A stretch of 8,673 nucleotides of DNA, from positions 1 through 8,673 of the forward strand of contig JABMPG010000041.1 of NCBI GenBank assembly GCA_013203855.1. The letters are read 5' to 3'. A program made the position numbers and the translations under genes. Positions 5,448 to 8,673 of the stretch are shown here, piece after piece. The notes under the pieces are model-generated. The model searched no databases. It was not told the DNA's origin and saw only the letters and a program-made list of their open reading frames with translations. The DNA is from a bacterium. GTDB taxonomy: Bacteria; Sumerlaeota; Sumerlaeia; UBA8349. Position 1 is the stretch's first letter; each line of letters opens with the position of its first letter.

Positions 5448-5741
5448 TCAAAGGTCACCTGCTCCGAGTTTGCGGACAGGGTTCTGAGCGTCTGTGCCCT
5501 TCCCCCGGCCGCCTCGCGCTGGGACCGGGGTCACCGCCTGGACTGACGCCTGTTGTTTCGCCGAGAAGGATTCCGCTTTCCGGCCTGCTTCCAGGATTTC
5601 CCAGCCCCAGAGCGCTTGTTTGAACACCCGGTTGTCCCGAAGCCCCAACCTTTCGAGGAAGGTAGGGAGTTCCACTAGGCCATGAAGACGTTCTTCCAGT
5701 TCCTTGAGCGTATAGAGGGCGTTTGGCTCGAATTGGATCAT
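5448..5741 (-). CDS. Small helix-turn-helix (excisionase-like) protein paired with integrase 2
   Basis: This 97-residue protein opens with EPNALYTLKELEERL (5-19), a MerR/Xis-type first helix-turn-helix, then LPTFLERLGLRDNRVF and ALWGWEILEAGRK (43-55). The same order of motifs is found in the protein at 2292-2657 next to integrase 1, so the two are homologues in separate integration modules. A role as recombination directionality factor or as repressor of the operon is inferred from size, fold and place as first gene before the ribbon-helix-helix protein and integrase 2. Residues after about 56 are rich in Ala, Gln, Gly and Arg and probably disordered. The ATG at 5741 is the only candidate: an in-frame TGA lies five codons upstream. 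No good Shine-Dalgarno is visible. Confidence 0.7.
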   Translation of the reverse strand: MIQFEPNALYTLKELEERLHGLVELPTFLERLGLRDNRVFKQALWGWEILEAGRKAESFSAKQQASVQAVTPVPARGGRGKGTDAQNPVRKLGAGDL

Positions 5742-6473
5742 CAGAGACGTCTTTCAGCCGGGCTTGACCTGCTGCGGGGGTGGCGGATTTCCGACTGGTT
5801 CCGCCCTTGGCGCAAGAGTCCACATAGTTATACGACAAACGCATTTCGCCCTTTTCGGATTGCCATAAAGGGACAACAGATGCCTTTCTAAGCCGATTCT
5901 TCCTGGAGGGCGAAGTCTCGGAAGCCAGGCCGGTTGAGGACGTGTCCCTGAGAATTCTGGACGGGGAACCACCCGGGGGCTTCTTGGGGAGAAGTGGACG
6001 CTCCTGCAACCCGAGGCCCCACTACGGCACGGGGGAAGTACCAGACACGGGGGCCATGAGCAGGCGTCAGGAAGGGAGAGAGAGCCAGACTATTTCGGCT
6101 GGAGAATCAGGTACTCCGGGCGGGACCCCATGGAGCGGTGGAAAAATGACTTGGGAGGGACGAGGGAGGGGAGTACCCCCGGCTGGTTCCAAGAACTGGG
6201 ATTGAGCGAAAGGGGGCAAAGTGACCAGACAGGGCCTGGATTTCCTTGCCGCAGATAGAATTAGGGAGATCCGATGAGTGGACCCAGCTCGAGCTCCCGC
6301 TGTCGGGCTTGGACAGCCGCAGGGGACTTGACGAATGGAGGGGATGACCGGGGACCTCGACAAGAGCCGATTTCTGCCCCTCAGGACCCGAAAATCCCGG
6401 TAAACTCCTTGCCCAGACCAGAAGACGGGACTATCTTGGACAGCCGTGAGTCCGGATCTTGAGGTACGAATTC
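5742..6473. other. Long stretch without a convincing gene
   Basis: Several frames are open on both strands but none shows a recognisable motif, a proper start with a ribosome-binding site, or support from a homologue in the window. The most protein-like is a plus-strand frame from 5828 to the TGA at 6203-6205. It begins LYDKRISPF, contains TDAFLSRFFLEGEV and becomes Gly/Arg/Pro-rich later; only its first third looks plausible, perhaps a gene remnant. A 19-codon tail carrying DFLAAD ends at 6277. The operon promoter for the minus-strand genes should lie in the left part, but I cannot point to it. Confidence 0.4.
6237..6257 (+). repeat. Dispersed short repeat, copy B (partner at 2010-2030)
   Basis: This copy shares 16 identical bases with 2010-2025, and the following bases differ only by transitions that are silent in the DFLAAD frame. 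Here the frame ends six codons later (RIREIR, then TGA at 6275-6277). Confidence 0.55.
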
Positions 6474-6489
6474 GGCTGAGGTTTCAGCC
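6474..6489 (+). promoter_or_regulatory. Perfect hairpin in the leader of the reductase operon
   Basis: GGCTGA (6474-6479) pairs perfectly with TCAGCC (6484-6489) over a GGTT loop, ending 24 nt before the reductase ATG. It could be an operator half-site pair or a leader stem. No adjacent T tract is present. Confidence 0.35.
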
Positions 6490-6513
6490 AACGAAACAGG
6501 GCGGCAAAAGAAG

Positions 6514-7461
6514 ATGCTTTTTCGGCGACTGGGGAGAACGAATCTCGATGTCTCGGAACTCAGCTATGGCGCCGCACGCGGCGCGGCACAGGATGCCAGA
6601 GGCTTTATCGAGGTGATCCACGCCTGCATTGACGCAGGCATCAACCTGATCGATACGGCCGGGGGCTATGACGACGGGGAGAGCGAAAGGGTTCTCGGCG
6701 AGGCCCTCGTCGGCCACGACGACGTCATTGTCGAAACGAAGTACTGCCCCTACGACAGCTATCTCCCCGATGCAAACTATATCGGAACGCCCAAGGCCCT
6801 CATTGCATCGGCCGAGGAGAGCCTGCGACGCCTCCGACGCGACCGGCTCGACATCTTCCTCGGTCACGGCATCCGAAGCCTCGAAACGCTCGACCGATTC
6901 ATGAACGACGGCTGCTACGACGCGATGGTGAAACTCCGAGAGGCCGGAAAGGGGCGGTTCCTCGGCATCAGCGAGCTTTCCGAGGGCGACGGAACCCATG
7001 AGATTCTCAAAAAGGCCGTTCCATCGGGTGCCTTCGATGTCGTGATGCTGACCATCAATTTCCTTCTTCAGACCGCCGTCGATTCGGTTTTGCCGCTCTG
7101 CAAAAAGCACCACGTCGGCACCGTCGTCATGATGCCCCTCAACCAGGCGAGCAAGCAGTCCGGACTCGTGTCCGTCGAGGCCGCCCTGACCTGTGTCCGG
7201 CGTCACATCGAACACGGGACGCTGCCCGACGAGCCTCCCTACAACCAGCCGACCCTTTTCGACTTCCTCAAGCCCTACAGCATTCCCGAAGCGGCCCTCC
7301 GCTACGTGCTCACCACCGACGTCAGCACCTGTTGTGCCGGAACACGCAGCACCGAACGCCTCGCCGAAAACCTTCGCATCCTCGATCCGCCCTATCTCGA
7401 CGAGGAGCGGCTCGAACACCTCCGATCGCTCTTCGGCCGCATCACACGGCAGGTGCGCTGA
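6514..7461 (+). CDS. Aldo/keto reductase family oxidoreductase
   Basis: It should be a cytoplasmic NAD(P)H-dependent reductase of carbonyl compounds, or the reverse oxidation of a sugar or alcohol. The 315 residues are full length for the (beta/alpha)8 fold. The start RRLGRTNLDVSELSYG is typical. The catalytic tetrad is complete: D47 in LIDTAGGY, Y52, K76 in VETKYC and H118 in IFLGHGI. Strand 6 to 8 segments follow (GRFLGISELSE, then GTVVMMPLNQ at strand 7), and TRSTERLAENL near the end is the cofactor phosphate-binding type region. The substrate cannot be read. ATG 6514 is the only start after an in-frame TGA at 6460; the ribosome-binding site is weak (AGGGCGG about 10 nt away, AGAAG directly before). 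Third codon positions are strongly G/C, unlike the methylase. The dehydrogenase follows after 35 bp. Confidence 0.93.
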   Translation: MLFRRLGRTNLDVSELSYGAARGAAQDARGFIEVIHACIDAGINLIDTAGGYDDGESERVLGEALVGHDDVIVETKYCPYDSYLPDANYIGTPKALIASAEESLRRLRRDRLDIFLGHGIRSLETLDRFMNDGCYDAMVKLREAGKGRFLGISELSEGDGTHEILKKAVPSGAFDVVMLTINFLLQTAVDSVLPLCKKHHVGTVVMMPLNQASKQSGLVSVEAALTCVRRHIEHGTLPDEPPYNQPTLFDFLKPYSIPEAALRYVLTTDVSTCCAGTRSTERLAENLRILDPPYLDEERLEHLRSLFGRITRQVR

Positions 7462-7480
7462 GTCCGATGCCATATCACAG

Positions 7481-7496
7481 GGGAGGATGCCCTCCC
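7481..7496 (+). promoter_or_regulatory. GC hairpin sequestering the ribosome-binding site of the dehydrogenase
   Basis: GGGAGG (7481-7486), the Shine-Dalgarno of the next gene, pairs perfectly with CCTCCC (7491-7496) over an ATGC loop, and the GTG start follows at once. Six G-C/A-T pairs would hide the site unless ribosomes or another factor open the stem. The role is inferred from position. Confidence 0.55.
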
Positions 7497-8465
7497 GTGA
7501 AGATTTTCCAGGCCACTTCTCCGACCGATTTCGAAATCCTCGACGTCGAGATTCCCAGGCCCGGTCCCGGCGAGGTCCTGATGCGGATCAACGCCGTCTC
7601 GACCTGTCCCCAGTGGGACTTGCACCTTCGGCACAACGCGCCGATGTTCGTTGGCCATCAGTTCAAGTTCCCCTACATGCTGGGACAACCCGGGCATGAG
7701 GCCACGGGCGTCATCGAAGCCGTTGGCGAAGGCGTCAAGGACCCGAAGCCCGGCGACCGCGTCAGCGCCTGGCGCGACCCGGGACACCACGTTCCCGGCT
7801 GCTACGCCCAATACGTCGTTCATCGCGCCGAGAACGTGATCCGTGTTCCCGAGGACCTTCCCGACGAAGCCGTGGCCTCGGTCGAGCTCGGCATGTGCGT
7901 CGGGACCGTGTTCCGGATGCTCAGGACGATGAACGCGCTCAAGGGTCGCCGTGTAGGCGTGATGGGGCTGGGTCCGGCGGGGCTGATTGCGCTTCAGATG
8001 GCCAGAGCCGAAGGCGCAAGCGAAGTCTACGGCTTCGATCTCTTGCCTCAGCGTCGCGAATTGGCTCTGAAACCCGGTGCCAACGGGTGCTTCGACCCAC
8101 GAGAGAACCTGGATGAGGAATTCCCCACAGCGCCCCCGAAGCGGCGACTCGAAACGTCGGTCGATTGCGTGGGAGCGAAGGCGACGGTCGAGAATCTTCT
8201 CGATCGGACGAGCGACGTGGTTGCCCTCTTCGGGGTCCAGCGTGAGGGCTACACCTTTGCGCCGCGCCACCACCGCGTGACCCTGTGCGGTTACAAAGGC
8301 CACTGCCGCGAGTCCGCCGAGTACGCCGTCGACCTGATCCGCAAAGGAAAACTCAACCTGGCGTCCCTCGTGACCCACAGACTACCGCTCTCCCGATACA
8401 ACGAAGGCATCGACCTCCTGGAATCGCAGGAAGCTATCAAAGTCTGCTTTCTACCGTGGGAATGA
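7497..8465 (+). CDS. Medium-chain dehydrogenase/reductase (zinc-type alcohol/sugar dehydrogenase-like)
   Basis: This should be an NAD(P)-dependent alcohol or polyol dehydrogenase. The 322-residue protein has the GroES-like domain first (IPRPGPGEVLMRINAVSTC, then GQPGHEATG, VGEGV, PGDRV) and a Rossmann domain with GLGPAGLIALQMA (157-169) and an acidic residue after the second strand (VYGFD). C37 and H67-E68 match two positions of the catalytic zinc site; E130 is a possible further ligand. The four-cysteine structural zinc lobe is absent, giving a slightly short protein. GTG 7497 is chosen because GGGAGG lies 10 nt upstream and KIFQAT starts the domain; ATG 7467 would add ten residues but has no good site. 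It is the second gene of an operon with the reductase, which suggests related substrates, perhaps sequential oxidation and reduction of a sugar. Confidence 0.9.
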   Translation: MKIFQATSPTDFEILDVEIPRPGPGEVLMRINAVSTCPQWDLHLRHNAPMFVGHQFKFPYMLGQPGHEATGVIEAVGEGVKDPKPGDRVSAWRDPGHHVPGCYAQYVVHRAENVIRVPEDLPDEAVASVELGMCVGTVFRMLRTMNALKGRRVGVMGLGPAGLIALQMARAEGASEVYGFDLLPQRRELALKPGANGCFDPRENLDEEFPTAPPKRRLETSVDCVGAKATVENLLDRTSDVVALFGVQREGYTFAPRHHRVTLCGYKGHCRESAEYAVDLIRKGKLNLASLVTHRLPLSRYNEGIDLLESQEAIKVCFLPWE

Positions 8466-8673
8466 TGGGAAATCACTCTTGTCCAAAACAAGGTTCGAGA
8501 AAGTGTGAGTTGAAGCCCTCAGAACGCGATCAAGAAGAAGAAAATCAGGAGGCTTGACAAGACCCGAACGGGGGGAGTAAACAGACTCCGGGTGCCGCGG
8601 TTTTGGACCGGCGCCTGCCGCACTTTTCGACCGACCGTTACACCGGGTGTCAGTTTCATGGATTGTGGTCCAC
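8466..8673. other. Non-coding tail after the dehydrogenase, with weak signals only
   Basis: No reading frame is convincing. GGTGCC (8591-8596) can pair with GGCGCC (8610-8615), one wobble, with an inner GGT/ACC; a TTTT comes ten bases later, so it is at best a weak terminator. TTGACA (8553-8558) lies 17 bp before GTAAAC, a poor -10, so I do not call a promoter. Confidence 0.3.

Noticed and set aside
5827..5832. TATAAC on the minus strand as -10 of the helix-turn-helix/integrase 2 operon
   Set aside because: No -35-like hexamer stands at a suitable distance.
5455..6009. 184-codon minus-strand open frame upstream of the second helix-turn-helix gene
   Set aside because: It overlaps the recognisable helix-turn-helix gene in another frame and its composition (Ser, Pro, Arg, Gly) is that of random GC-rich sequence.
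6484..8378. Two minus-strand open frames of about 329 and 328 codons opposite the oxidoreductases
   Set aside because: Strong G/C third-position bias of the real genes leaves the opposite strand open; the translations show no fold signatures.
8553..8581. TTGACA followed 17 bp later by GTAAAC as a sigma-70 promoter
   Set aside because: The -10 match is poor, and nothing recognisable starts downstream within the window.
1..8673. CRISPR array or tandem repeat array
   Set aside because: No regularly spaced repeat of useful length was found on reading either strand.

Overview
The window is bacterial DNA of fairly high GC content and reads like the accessory or junction region of a genome. The tRNA fragment encodes its own CCA, and Shine-Dalgarno-like sites precede several genes. 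I cannot name the organism with confidence. The paired oxidoreductases and the mobile-element debris do not point to one phylum.

Left part (1-760): no intact complete gene. The 3' end of a small gene enters from the left edge. A second, diverged copy of the same protein family follows, broken by a probable one-base deletion and an in-frame TAG. A scrap resembling a RelE/ParE-type toxin C-terminus comes next, then hairpins.

Methylase island (711-1690): an orphan D12-class adenine DNA methyltransferase, visibly richer in A+T than the genes to the right. It sits behind a striking nested inverted repeat that overlaps its start codon and is followed by a terminator-like hairpin. From there to 2255 only a sigma-factor-like remnant is recognisable.

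Integration core (2256-5741): two convergent recombination modules meet at a 55-bp piece of a tRNA-Phe gene. On the left, a small helix-turn-helix protein overlaps tyrosine recombinase 1. On the right, on the minus strand, a related helix-turn-helix protein, a ribbon-helix-helix protein and tyrosine recombinase 2 form an apparent operon. The two small helix-turn-helix proteins are related to each other. The tRNA piece runs from the D-arm to CCA and lacks the 5' part, as expected of an attachment-site core left or carried by an element that integrates into tRNA-Phe. Recombinase 1 appears to have lost its first catalytic arginine (Gln instead), whereas recombinase 2 keeps it.

Right part (5742-8673): about 770 bp without a convincing gene, then a two-gene operon of an aldo/keto reductase and a medium-chain dehydrogenase. 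It looks metabolic, and may be cargo of the element or host chromosome. Hairpins precede both genes, and the second one pairs away the ribosome-binding site of the dehydrogenase.
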